Origin: Burkholderia metallica
GTDB taxonomy: Bacteria; Pseudomonadota; Gammaproteobacteria; Burkholderiales; Burkholderiaceae
Assembly (NCBI RefSeq): GCF_902832845.1
Contig: NZ_CADFDB010000006.1
Coordinates: 1 to 64,000 of the forward strand
DNA length: 64,000 bases
Reading direction: 5' to 3'
In this document: positions 1 through 7,704 of the stretch, piece by piece
How the letters are laid out: every line of letters begins with the position of its first letter
Position numbering within the stretch: the first letter of the stretch is position 1
Translations under genes and position numbers: made by a program
The notes under the pieces: model-generated
What the model saw: only the letters and a program-made list of their open reading frames with translations
What the model was told of the DNA's origin: nothing
Database searches by the model: none

Positions 1-13
1 CAACAACCCTCTT

Positions 14-128
14 TGCCTGATGACCATAGCGAGTCGGTCCCACCCCTTCCCATCCCGAACAGGACCGTGAAACGACTCTACGCCGATGATAGTGCGGATT
101 CCCGTGTGAAAGTAGGTAATCGTCAGGC
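14..128 (+). rRNA. rrf: 5S ribosomal RNA
   Basis: This is the 5S rRNA at the end of an rRNA operon whose 16S and 23S genes lie before the window. The ends TGCCTGATG and CGTCAGGC pair to form helix I. The inner segment CCCATCCCGAACAGG is the conserved loop B/helix III region of bacterial 5S rRNA. The length of about 115 nt fits the family, and a strong terminator follows directly. The exact ends may be off by one or two bases. Confidence 0.95.
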
Positions 129-143
129 TCCCTAAGCCAGAAA

Positions 144-171
144 CCCCCGCTCGAACAGGCGGGGGTTTTTG
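144..171 (+). terminator. Rho-independent terminator of the rRNA operon
   Basis: A GC-rich stem, CCCCCGC (144-150) with GCGGGGG (159-165), has an 8-nt loop and is followed by five T. It sits 15 nt after the 5S rRNA, where an rrn terminator is expected. Confidence 0.88.
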
Positions 172-371
172 CATTTCGGCGATGGAAATGCGTATGGAGT
201 ACTCAGCATGGATGCTTGTGGTGCTGCATGCGCTGATGCTCGCGATGCCGTCGAATGCCGAGAGAGCGGAACGCAACTTTTCGTCTGTTGTGACGGTTGT
301 TGACGTTACTTGAAGCGCCGCCGCAGACCATTTGCATCAAGGCGCGTGCCGAAGTGCTTCACGCCGGGCCA

Positions 372-704
372 TCACCAGACAATAGGGCGGCGCAAAGGGG
401 CCAGCGCTGCGTCTTCCAGTTCCTTATCCTCTTCTTGGGCAGCTGCACCATAGGGCTGTTCTCGCCAGTTCAGTGCGCTGTAGTCGGGCATGATGATGAC
501 CCTTCGGGAATCAAAGTTGAACCGAAGATAGACGCGATCACCCGGCTTGAATCCGAACATCTCGAAGTGCGCGTCGATGGCGCGCATCCATGGCATGTAC
601 GGTTGGCCTTCCTGGGGGAGGTCAGGCTTGTTGTCGAGGGTCAGCTCAACCTCGGGATACTGTTTGAGCTTCTTGGGACGTGACTTACTATAGGCGTTAG
701 CCAT
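372..704 (-). CDS. SymE-like toxin family protein
   Basis: A 110-residue protein resembling the SymE family, small SpoVT/AbrB-fold proteins described in E. coli as SOS-regulated type I toxins. The recognisable core is the segment PWMRAIDAHFEMFGFKPGD and the following strand VYLRFNFDSRRVIIM (about residues 38-72), which corresponds to the SymE pattern P-W-(I/L)-R-L-x-G-x-W-L-x-x-A-G-F-x-x-G. The N-terminus is basic and the C-terminus acidic. The ribosome site AGGAG lies 7 nt before the ATG. SymE-like genes are often found in Rhs/polymorphic-toxin gene neighbourhoods in Burkholderia, which fits the unrecognised gene next door and its broken copy. No antisense RNA could be established. The family call is by motif only and toxicity is inferred. 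Confidence 0.6.
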   Translation of the reverse strand: MANAYSKSRPKKLKQYPEVELTLDNKPDLPQEGQPYMPWMRAIDAHFEMFGFKPGDRVYLRFNFDSRRVIIMPDYSALNWREQPYGAAAQEEDKELEDAALAPLRRPIVW

Positions 705-914
705 CTTCCGACTCCTGGTGTGAGTTGGTTGTGGTCAGCGGGTCGTATGGGTGGCAGCCCATGCGGCCCGCGCTTTTACTGCTTTGCTCTCTTCGGTTTA
801 CCTTCTGATTTGCACTCCAGAGGGAAACGATCTTCCCTATCGCTGGCGCAATAGGAAGTTTAGTTCGTAATCCATCTCATAAATCAGCGCGGCTTCGAAC
901 TAGCCGAACGGTAG

Positions 915-1655
915 ATGCTAGATCGTCGACAAATGACGGGAATTGATGTGTCGAACTTGAAGAGAATGTTTGGCGACTTCATGGATGGGCGCCAGAGCGG
1001 GCGTGCGTCGCGAGAAGCGTTCGAGCAGCAGCGGATGGCAATTGAGGGGCTTTTCGAGGTGGATCTGACGTACTTGCGCGAGACGTTTGTAGGAACGCCG
1101 GAGACACTTCAATCGGAGTCGTTTCCGGACTATCCCGGGGCGGTATGGATTGGGGGCCTTGGCGTCAAAGCGTTCTGCGTGACGCAGGATGTCGAAGTCG
1201 AGCAGTTCCCTGCCTTCGCTGATCTTGTCGTCGCAGGCAGGGAGCGAGTGGGGCCACGCCAGTTCGCGCGAGACGGGGCAATTCATGCATTCTTTTCCGG
1301 TGTCGATCGCTACTCCGGAAAGCAGGTCAACTTGCTGTCGAACGATGTCGAGCTTGTCCGCTTAGTTTCGGCAGCCGGATTCAATCCGCCACCGCCATGG
1401 CTCGCGTGGTATGAACTCGGCGCGTTGATATACAACCTGCAGGGCGATGCGCAGTATTGGTATGAGAATGTGTGGGATCGGTATTGGGAGAGTCTGAGTC
1501 TGGCTGAGCAGGATGCTTTTATCGACGAACGGAGATCATCAGCCCGTGATTATCTGAACGAGGAGGAGTGGGTGGAATGGATCGATGCGATTCGAACGAG
1601 GGACGCTCGTTATCGAGAGAGGTTGAGGATCGAGTACCCCGGTGATGGGCGATGA
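915..1655 (+). CDS. Hypothetical protein, possible immunity-type protein
   Basis: A 246-residue protein that I do not recognise. It has no signal peptide and no membrane segment. It is acidic and rich in Trp/Tyr in its second half (residues about 160-200: PPPPWLAWYELG and QYWYENVWDRYWE), a composition common in single-domain immunity proteins of polymorphic toxins. An internally deleted second copy lies at 1901-2030, so the gene was duplicated. Third codon positions are less G/C-biased than in the core genes, suggesting transfer. The position between a SymE-like gene and a remnant supports an immunity or toxin-array origin, but this is inference. Confidence 0.6.
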   Translation: MLDRRQMTGIDVSNLKRMFGDFMDGRQSGRASREAFEQQRMAIEGLFEVDLTYLRETFVGTPETLQSESFPDYPGAVWIGGLGVKAFCVTQDVEVEQFPAFADLVVAGRERVGPRQFARDGAIHAFFSGVDRYSGKQVNLLSNDVELVRLVSAAGFNPPPPWLAWYELGALIYNLQGDAQYWYENVWDRYWESLSLAEQDAFIDERRSSARDYLNEEEWVEWIDAIRTRDARYRERLRIEYPGDGR

Positions 1656-1900
1656 GTTGCGGCCAATTGGCACGCGAGTGACAGCCGGGTGACATCAACC
1701 GGTGACGGGCGACTGTCGGGATCGATTCAATGGCAGGTTGATGGCCGTCGTATTCGGGGATGCCCGAAGCTGTTTGCTGTCCAATGGTTTGCTGATGATG
1801 GTAACAATACGACTTCTTATAACCAATAAAATAAAGCCAAAAACAATGAAACGGTTCTATCTCAAGAAGGGACATCGCTGAGAAGTGGTGAGAAGCTGCA

Positions 1901-2030
1901 GTGTCGATCTTGATGACAATGTTTGGTGATTTTATTAATGCGTGCCGGGGCGGCGTCCCTTTGAACGACGGGGAGCGGGCGGACTGGCTCGACGTGATTC
2001 GAACGAGGGGCGATCGATATCGAGAGGTGC
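1901..2030 (+). pseudogene. Internally deleted copy of the gene at 915-1655
   Basis: The reading frame starting with GTG at 1901 encodes MFGDF near its start and WLDVIRTRGDRYRE some 25 residues later. These match MFGDF near the N-terminus and WIDAIRTRDARYRE at the C-terminus of the protein at 915-1655. Similarity is visible in DNA too, for example GATTCGAACGAGGG occurs in both copies. About 190 residues of the middle are missing, so this is a deletion remnant, not a working gene. Confidence 0.7.
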
Positions 2031-2502
2031 CGCGCACAGATCGTTTAGCAAAACGGGCAAGCAACTCCGCATCGTTGCGAAAGTCGATGAACCGATGCGG
2101 TCGTGCGGCCGGTTGAACTAGTGTGGCCATCTGCAGGCCGAGCAACACTCGCGGCTGACCACGGCGCTGTCCGGTGCACTGGCCTACGAGCGAGTCGGCC
2201 GACGTACTTGCCGAAAACGGGTCCAGCGTTGCCGCACATTTCGACCTGCTGCTCGACCGGCCGGTGCCCGAACAGACCATCCTGTAGCTTGCTTTGCGCG
2301 GCCTTCCGCCGTGACTCGAATGCAACTGCACCAGATCAGTAAGCTGCGCGACTTGGACGCTAGCTATGGAGGACAAGTAATTCGATCTCTACATCGGCTA
2401 ACATCCATCTTCACACATACAATAGCGGGTACGCTGGGACCCGAATGTGGGAAATGTTAACCACGTTCGCGCGAATTTATTACAGGACTCAAAATCACTG
2501 GC
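2031..2502. other. Gene-free stretch before the defence operon
   Basis: No supported gene. The part from about 2120 to 2290 is more GC-rich than its surroundings and contains short open stretches in shifting frames, one ending at the TAG near 2287. It may be a fragment of a former core-type gene, but I could not match it to a family. The stretch from 2400 to 2502 should hold the promoter of the operon; I see no convincing -35/-10 pair. Confidence 0.4.
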
Positions 2503-4380
2503 ATGAATACTGCAACGTGGGTGGTTGAAAACTGCCAAATTCTCCTTAGGAAGGCATCGGGAGAGCGCGTGGTTCCCCCAGCGATTGACATTTTCAGGGC
2601 AGTCTTCGGCCGTCTGCGTGTCTGTGCCGATGAGGCTGTCCGGAGCCCTCTAGACGACATTTCCTCGTTGACGTTCTCACGGGCGCCGGCCCAGCCGGCA
2701 GTTCGTCTTTCGGGGAGTGATGGCCGTAACCTCCGACTCACTTTTGGTTACGCTACGGACGCGGGCTTTGTTCGAGTACATGGCGAGAGCGACCAGCTCG
2801 TTCACGACGGTCGCTGGTACCCCATCAGGGCGGACCTACTGCAGTCGGCTTTGGACTGGCTGGAGATTGCGGGAGTGAAGCCCGATGGGCTCATCACCGT
2901 TGGTGATCTAGTCGCCCTGCGAGCTCAAAAGGAGACGCCGTTTACGGTATTCGATGAAGTAGTCTTCGACGCTGCGAAATCAGTCATTGATGAGCCGCGG
3001 GCGCCGATTACGGGCTTCTCCGGAGCTCTCTACCCATACCAGTTGTCGGGCGTTGCCTTTCTGTCCCTTGTGGCTGAGCAGGGCGTTGGTTGCATCCTTG
3101 GTGACGAGATGGGATTGGGTAAGACCGCGCAGGTTATTGCGCTGCTGCAGATTGAGAAGAATGCTGGGCGTGGGCCGGCCCTTGTCGTTGCTCCAGCAAC
3201 ACTACTCGAAAACTGGCGGAGAGAGCTCGCGTCCTTTGCGCCTACGCTCACTGTCTCGCTTCACGCTGGAGCAGACCGGGCCGGCATATCCGCCCGGCTA
3301 CAGGGCACTGACATCATTCTTGTCTCTTATGACACAGCAATGCGCGACGAGGAAATACTCAGCCAGATAGCGTGGAACGTCATCGTACTTGATGAGGCAC
3401 AAGCTATTAAGAACCCCGAGGCACAACGGACAGTTACCGTAAAGCGGCTGCCTCGCAGGGTCTCGATTGCCGTAACCGGTACGCCGTTGGAGAACCGCAT
3501 TGATGACCTATGGTCTTTGGCGGACTTTGCGATGCCCGGATTACTGGGTGGACGGAACGCATTCCTTTCCCAATTTGGCAACGAGATAGAGGACGCTGTC
3601 CGGTTAGCGCCCATTGTTGCCCCGATGCTGTTGCGGCGCAAGGTGATGGACGTTGCGCAGGACCTGCCCGAGCGAATTGAAGTGCCACAGGCCTTGCAGA
3701 TGCCATTGCACCTTGCTCAGGTATATGAGGCTCTGCGTAAGCGGACTTTGGAGGAGTTTGGGCCGACGGGGGGACTGGTCGCAACGACAAGGCTTCGCAT
3801 GCTCTGCGCCCACCCTCGACTTGTTGGTAGCTGGCACGCGGATCCGTCCATCGAAATGCCTAAATACGAGCGGACGGTGGAGCTTCTAGAGGAAATCTTT
3901 AGTGGAGGGGAGAAAGCACTCATTTTCTCTACATATCAGGCTATGGCAAACCTTTTTATGTCTGATATGCCGAGGCGATTTCCGAAGGCATTCCTTGACT
4001 TTATCGATGGGCGGGTCGAGGGGACTATGCGACAGGCCGTCGTCGACCGGTTCTTTGAGCACCGGGGGTATGGCGTACTCTTCCTAAATCCGAAGGCAGC
4101 TGGGTCCGGCCTTAATATCACGACGGCCAACCACGTGATTCACTATAACCCTGAGTGGAACCCAGCACTAACAGCTCAGGCGTCGGCGCGTTCCTACAGA
4201 AGAAAGCAGACAAGGCCAGTGACGATTCATCATTTATTCTACGTCCAGACGGTAGAGGATGTGATTAGAAGCGCGGCGGCCTTCAAGCAAGACCTTGCCC
4301 GTGAAGCTGTAACTGGTCACGAGGGAGACATCGACCCCATGGCCATTGCGCAGGCGCTGCACGTTTCGCCGCTGACCTAA
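2503..4380 (+). CDS. SNF2-family DNA-dependent ATPase (helicase superfamily 2)
   Basis: A 625-residue SWI2/SNF2-type ATPase, expected to move along or remodel DNA using ATP. Residues 1-175 form an N-terminal region of unknown fold. The ATPase core shows motif I GDEMGLGKT (200-208), the DEAQ box (297-300) and motif III TGTPLENRIDDLWSL (from 325). The C-terminal lobe shows AAGSGLN (about 532-538) and a motif VI QASARSYRRKQTRP (from about 559). In that motif the usual D-R-x-x-R-I-G-Q reads A-R-S-Y-R-R-K-Q: both arginines are kept, the Asp and Gly are not. It is the first gene of the operon, 17 nt before the EcoRII-N gene. There is no clear ribosome site before the ATG and the next GTG is at codon 7, so the start is uncertain. 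Codon use is more AT-rich than in the core genes. SNF2 ATPases have been linked to MORC/R-M loci in comparative genomics (Iyer, Abhiman and Aravind 2008). Confidence 0.9.
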   Translation: MNTATWVVENCQILLRKASGERVVPPAIDIFRAVFGRLRVCADEAVRSPLDDISSLTFSRAPAQPAVRLSGSDGRNLRLTFGYATDAGFVRVHGESDQLVHDGRWYPIRADLLQSALDWLEIAGVKPDGLITVGDLVALRAQKETPFTVFDEVVFDAAKSVIDEPRAPITGFSGALYPYQLSGVAFLSLVAEQGVGCILGDEMGLGKTAQVIALLQIEKNAGRGPALVVAPATLLENWRRELASFAPTLTVSLHAGADRAGISARLQGTDIILVSYDTAMRDEEILSQIAWNVIVLDEAQAIKNPEAQRTVTVKRLPRRVSIAVTGTPLENRIDDLWSLADFAMPGLLGGRNAFLSQFGNEIEDAVRLAPIVAPMLLRRKVMDVAQDLPERIEVPQALQMPLHLAQVYEALRKRTLEEFGPTGGLVATTRLRMLCAHPRLVGSWHADPSIEMPKYERTVELLEEIFSGGEKALIFSTYQAMANLFMSDMPRRFPKAFLDFIDGRVEGTMRQAVVDRFFEHRGYGVLFLNPKAAGSGLNITTANHVIHYNPEWNPALTAQASARSYRRKQTRPVTIHHLFYVQTVEDVIRSAAAFKQDLAREAVTGHEGDIDPMAIAQALHVSPLT

Positions 4381-4397
4381 AAAGGGATTTGTGACCA

Positions 4398-4829
4398 ATG
4401 ACAGCAGAAATTCGAAAGAAGCTCAGTCCCAACGACGTTGGGACTACCGGTGGCCATCAGGCGGGTATTCTGGTTCCCAAGGAAGAGCATATTCTCTTGT
4501 TCCTTCCCGCGCTCGACAAGTCGGTGAAAAATCCGCGGATGAAGCTTGTCGTATTTGAGCGTGAAAATCGCGAACGATGGGAATTTAACTTTATATATTA
4601 CAACAACAAGCTGTTCAAAGAGGGCACGCGCAACGAATACCGCCTTACTGGAATGACTAAGTTCATGCGTGCAATTGACGCCAAGGTCGATGACGTACTT
4701 GTCTTTTCCCGCGACGAAAACGCTTCCTTTGAAGTGAATATCATCCGGTCGAACGCGTCATATGGTTCGGAAATAGACGGCAACACCCTTGTTTTGGGTG
4801 GAGGCTGGACGATTATCCAGTCGCGCTAA
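4398..4829 (+). CDS. Free-standing EcoRII N-terminal (B3-like) DNA-binding domain protein
   Basis: A 143-residue protein that corresponds to the N-terminal effector domain of the restriction enzyme EcoRII, a B3-like barrel that binds CCWGG. It keeps KLSPNDVGTTGGHQAG (residues 8-23; EcoRII has a near-identical S-x-N-D-x-G-x-T-G-G-H-Q), then YYNNKLF (67-73) and TRNEYRLT (77-84; EcoRII TRNEKRIT). EcoRII is about 400 residues and carries a PD-(D/E)XK nuclease after this domain; here the protein ends with the barrel, so no cleavage activity is expected. The following gene starts 18 nt later, so there is no split-off nuclease fragment. In the operon it could serve as the site-recognition subunit for the ATPases and the HNH nuclease. 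Domain call from remembered EcoRII sequence. Confidence 0.85.
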   Translation: MTAEIRKKLSPNDVGTTGGHQAGILVPKEEHILLFLPALDKSVKNPRMKLVVFERENRERWEFNFIYYNNKLFKEGTRNEYRLTGMTKFMRAIDAKVDDVLVFSRDENASFEVNIIRSNASYGSEIDGNTLVLGGGWTIIQSR

Positions 4830-4847
4830 CAGATTTTAGAGCATCCT

Positions 4848-6443
4848 ATGACAGAAAAACATATCAGCGTACCGCCTGACGTGGCCCGTATCAGCGAGGG
4901 CCTGCGAGATACTGGGTACGATTTCAATGCTGCCGTCGCGGACATCCTCGACAATTCGATCGCAGCAGGTGCAGATAAGATTCATGTTCGACTAGAAGTC
5001 GACTTCGCAGATAGCGTCGTGATTTCCATCATGGACAACGGCCACGGCATGAACGAAGAAGGTCTCGTCAACGCCATGAAGTACGGCTCCAGCAAGCGAG
5101 CGAATACCAAGAGCCTTGGCAAGTTTGGTTTGGGGCTTAAGACGGCTTCAACGGCCTTTTGTCGGCGTCTGTCGGTTATCTCACGTGACTCAGGCGAGTC
5201 TCCAGTGCTGCGGGCCACGTGGGACCTTGATGACATGGCAGCTTCGAATAGCTGGAACCTCGAAATTGCCGCTGCTGATGCAGCTCACAATCAACTGCTT
5301 GATGAGGTTGCGCTGGGAGCATCTGGTACGGTTGTGCTTTGGGAGAATATTGACCGAATCGCTGCACCTGAGGGGCAACCTATTCGGAAGACCGTTGAAA
5401 AGCTGGAAACTGCTCTTCGCGACCACATCGCGATTGTTTTTCAGCGCTTCCTTGACGCCAATGATGTTCGTGAGCGAAACGTTCATATCAAGCTCAATGG
5501 TGAGCCTATTGCCGCATGGGACCCGTTTTGCATTGTAGAAACCAAGGAATCAATCGCGGAAAAGAAGATGGACGTGCAGCTGCCAGATGGAACGCAGACC
5601 TCGTTCATCGTTCGAGCTTTCGTGCTACCGCGAAAAGAAGAGTTCTCGTCTGATGCGAATCGCATCGCGGCGCGTATCTCGAATGAGCGTCAGGGGCTAT
5701 ACATCTACCGGGAAAACCGGCTCATTCACGGTCCTGACTGGATGAACATGTTTAAGCAGGAACCCCACTACTCCTTGCTCCGTGTCGAGCTGTCGTTTGA
5801 CCACTCGCTTGATAACGCATTCCAGGTGGACATCAAGAAATCCCGTATCGAGCTGAATTCAGGTCTTTACGAATGGCTGCGCGACAAATTTCTTGCGGGG
5901 CCGCGGCGGGAAGCGGAAACCCGGTACCGCAAGGGGGCCGCTGGAGTTGCTAAGGGGGCGGCTGTTCTGCTCCACACCCCGGCCAGCAACGTCATCGAGC
6001 AGAAGGCCTCCGCACTCAAGACTGCAGCGGTCGCTCAGGTTGACGAAAAGACCGGCATGGTTACGGTCAACAACAATTCGGGCGTGACCACGACCACGGT
6101 TCGCTTGCTGAATTCGGATGACATTGGCAGTGCCCACGTGGTTACCAACGGAACTCTCGAGCATGGGGTACTTTGGGAGCCCACCATTGGCAAGAACAGC
6201 AAGGCGGCGGTAGCCCTTAACACGGGCCATCCCTTCTACACAAAAGCATATTTGCCCAACAAGGCCAATAGTACAGTCGTTCAGGCCATGGACTACCTGC
6301 TTTGGGCGCTTGCTCAAGCCGAACTCAACAATATCAATCCGGACAACCAGGAGGCATTTGAAGAATTTCGTATTGAAGTCTCGCGCAATCTCAAGAAGCT
6401 GGTGGCCGATTTGCCGGACCCGGTCGACAACGAGGATAGCTGA
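4848..6443 (+). CDS. GHKL ATPase, MORC/MutL-like
   Basis: A 531-residue protein with a Bergerat-fold ATPase at its N-terminus: N-box D32-I-L-D-N36-S, G1 box D63-N-G-H-G67, and G2 box GKFGLGLKTAS (91-101). This places it with the Hsp90/MutL/MORC ATPases that close like a clamp when ATP binds. An S5-like second domain probably follows (to about residue 340), then a low-complexity linker and a C-terminal region of about 150 residues that I do not recognise. The general-base Glu of the N-box (E42 in GyrB, E29 in MutL) is Asp here. MORC-type ATPases beside methylases and SNF2 proteins were described as restriction-modification components in comparative genomics. The start lies 18 nt after the EcoRII-N gene; its stop overlaps the start of the HNH gene by one base. 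Confidence 0.85.
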   Translation: MTEKHISVPPDVARISEGLRDTGYDFNAAVADILDNSIAAGADKIHVRLEVDFADSVVISIMDNGHGMNEEGLVNAMKYGSSKRANTKSLGKFGLGLKTASTAFCRRLSVISRDSGESPVLRATWDLDDMAASNSWNLEIAAADAAHNQLLDEVALGASGTVVLWENIDRIAAPEGQPIRKTVEKLETALRDHIAIVFQRFLDANDVRERNVHIKLNGEPIAAWDPFCIVETKESIAEKKMDVQLPDGTQTSFIVRAFVLPRKEEFSSDANRIAARISNERQGLYIYRENRLIHGPDWMNMFKQEPHYSLLRVELSFDHSLDNAFQVDIKKSRIELNSGLYEWLRDKFLAGPRREAETRYRKGAAGVAKGAAVLLHTPASNVIEQKASALKTAAVAQVDEKTGMVTVNNNSGVTTTTVRLLNSDDIGSAHVVTNGTLEHGVLWEPTIGKNSKAAVALNTGHPFYTKAYLPNKANSTVVQAMDYLLWALAQAELNNINPDNQEAFEEFRIEVSRNLKKLVADLPDPVDNEDS

Positions 6444-7306
6444 TGTCGGAAGGGCTTGATATTGAGGTGTTGCGGCGCAAGCTCGAAGGTAGGTTCCAAG
6501 TTGCTCTGTATTCTCAGTCAGAGACTGTTGATGGCGGGGACTTCGATGCGTTGCGTCCAGTGGAGCTGGAGCAGGGCAATGGCTTCGCCATTCTCCTCTC
6601 CAGAACGCATAGGCAGTTTGAGGCATCTTTCAAAGCCGACAATTTCGCCGGCGCGCTTCTGCGCGGCATGTCGGAGGCCAGTGACGGCCAGAAAAAGGCG
6701 TTCTTTCGTGCCCGAGCGGCTGCTGAGGCTTCAGGGGCGCAGGTTTACGTGGCCATTAACGGCAACGATGACGAGAGCTACCTTACTCGGAAGGACTCTT
6801 GGACCCGAGTGGAGATTGACGTCTCTAGCCGATTTCGTTCAGGCAAGACGGCAGACGAAATAGTGGCAACGGCCTTCCACGTCGCTTCGTCCTGCCTCGC
6901 ACTTGTTTTAGCCTTGACAGGTATTGGCGAAGAGACCGATGTGGCCCCGGATAACGCCGTCAAGGGTTTGCCAGAGGGTGCCAAGCTCCGGGTTGAGGTA
7001 AACCGCTATGAGCGCAGCCCCGTCAATCGGGCTGCCTGCATCGAGCACTACGGACTCCGATGTCAGTGCTGTGGCTTCGATTTCGCGGATTTCTACGGCG
7101 ACTTGGGGGACGGCTACATTGAGGTACACCATCGCACGCCTGTCTCGAAACTGGGAGACGATTACGTTGTCGACCCCGTCAGGGACTTGGTGCCGCTGTG
7201 CGGCAACTGTCACGCCATGGTCCACCGGACGGACCCTCCAACAGTCGTGGAGGACTTGCGTGCCCAGCTGGATGCCCGCAAAGCCGCGAGGCCGCAGGGC
7301 CACTGA
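6443..7306 (+). CDS. HNH endonuclease of the defence operon
   Basis: A 287-residue protein with a C-terminal HNH nuclease of McrA type. A zinc knuckle is formed by C207-x-C209-C210 and C253-x-x-C256, with the catalytic pair H229-H230 in IEVHHRTPVS and the final motif PLCGNCHAMVH. Residues 1-195 are an unrecognised N-terminal domain, probably for partner or DNA contact. The start codon shares its A with the stop of the MORC-like gene (TGATG), so translation is coupled and the two products probably act together. As the EcoRII catalytic domain is missing from this locus, this HNH protein is the best candidate for the DNA-cutting subunit. Confidence 0.85.
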   Translation: MSEGLDIEVLRRKLEGRFQVALYSQSETVDGGDFDALRPVELEQGNGFAILLSRTHRQFEASFKADNFAGALLRGMSEASDGQKKAFFRARAAAEASGAQVYVAINGNDDESYLTRKDSWTRVEIDVSSRFRSGKTADEIVATAFHVASSCLALVLALTGIGEETDVAPDNAVKGLPEGAKLRVEVNRYERSPVNRAACIEHYGLRCQCCGFDFADFYGDLGDGYIEVHHRTPVSKLGDDYVVDPVRDLVPLCGNCHAMVHRTDPPTVVEDLRAQLDARKAARPQGH

Positions 7307-7704
7307 AGCTTTTTGTCGGATTCCTGGCGAACTGGAGCAGGACCTGGTAAAGTGATGCAAACTTCTAGGAAAATCTTGCTGGGACGCGCCTTTGCGGTTG
7401 CAGCCGTGGGGAGAGCGAATCAGCCGGCTGCTTCAGCGTCATGAAAGTGGGTATCGCAGACAGGATAGATGTCTCTTGTTTCCATATGGAGCAGTACGCA
7501 TTCCGGCGCCGTCGCCGTGGGCTGGGTGATGCGGATGTCTGGCACGTGAAGAACGTTGTCGTTGGCAGGGCGAGGCCAGTTGGAAGTGCAGGTTCTTTGA
7601 GGCGTCCGGACAGGCTATTTGTTTTTTTTGCCAAGTGGCCGCCAGGAATCCTGGGGAATTATTTTGTCACGCTCCAGGCGATGAACAACTACTGAAAGCT
7701 ACGT
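7307..7704. other. Spacer between HNH and methylase genes, probable methylase promoter
   Basis: About 400 bp with no gene I can support. Open frames at 7441-7695 (+) and 7365-7634 (-, TTG start) encode Arg/Ser/Pro-rich sequences of no known type and lack ribosome sites. The spacer contains four CCWGG sites (7323, 7343, 7642, 7650), which is dense for 400 bp, and it most likely carries a separate promoter so that the methylase can be made without the nuclease operon. Confidence 0.45.
7642..7654. promoter_or_regulatory. Paired CCWGG sites in inverted symmetry upstream of the methylase
   Basis: CCAGG-AAT-CCTGG is symmetrical in its arms and ends 50 bp before the methylase start codon. CCWGG is the predicted target of both the methylase and the EcoRII-N protein, so this may be a site through which methylation state or protein binding feeds back on methylase expression. 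Function is inferred. Confidence 0.4.

Noticed and set aside
1519-2376. 285-codon minus-strand ORF
   Set aside because: It overlaps the end of the 915-1655 gene and its remnant, is Ser/Arg-rich, has no ribosome site and contains no recognisable motif.
7365-7695. ORFs of 84 (+) and 89 (-) codons between HNH and methylase genes
   Set aside because: Opposed frames covering each other, rich in Arg, Ser and Pro, without ribosome sites. A control protein for the methylase was considered, but no helix-turn-helix is present.
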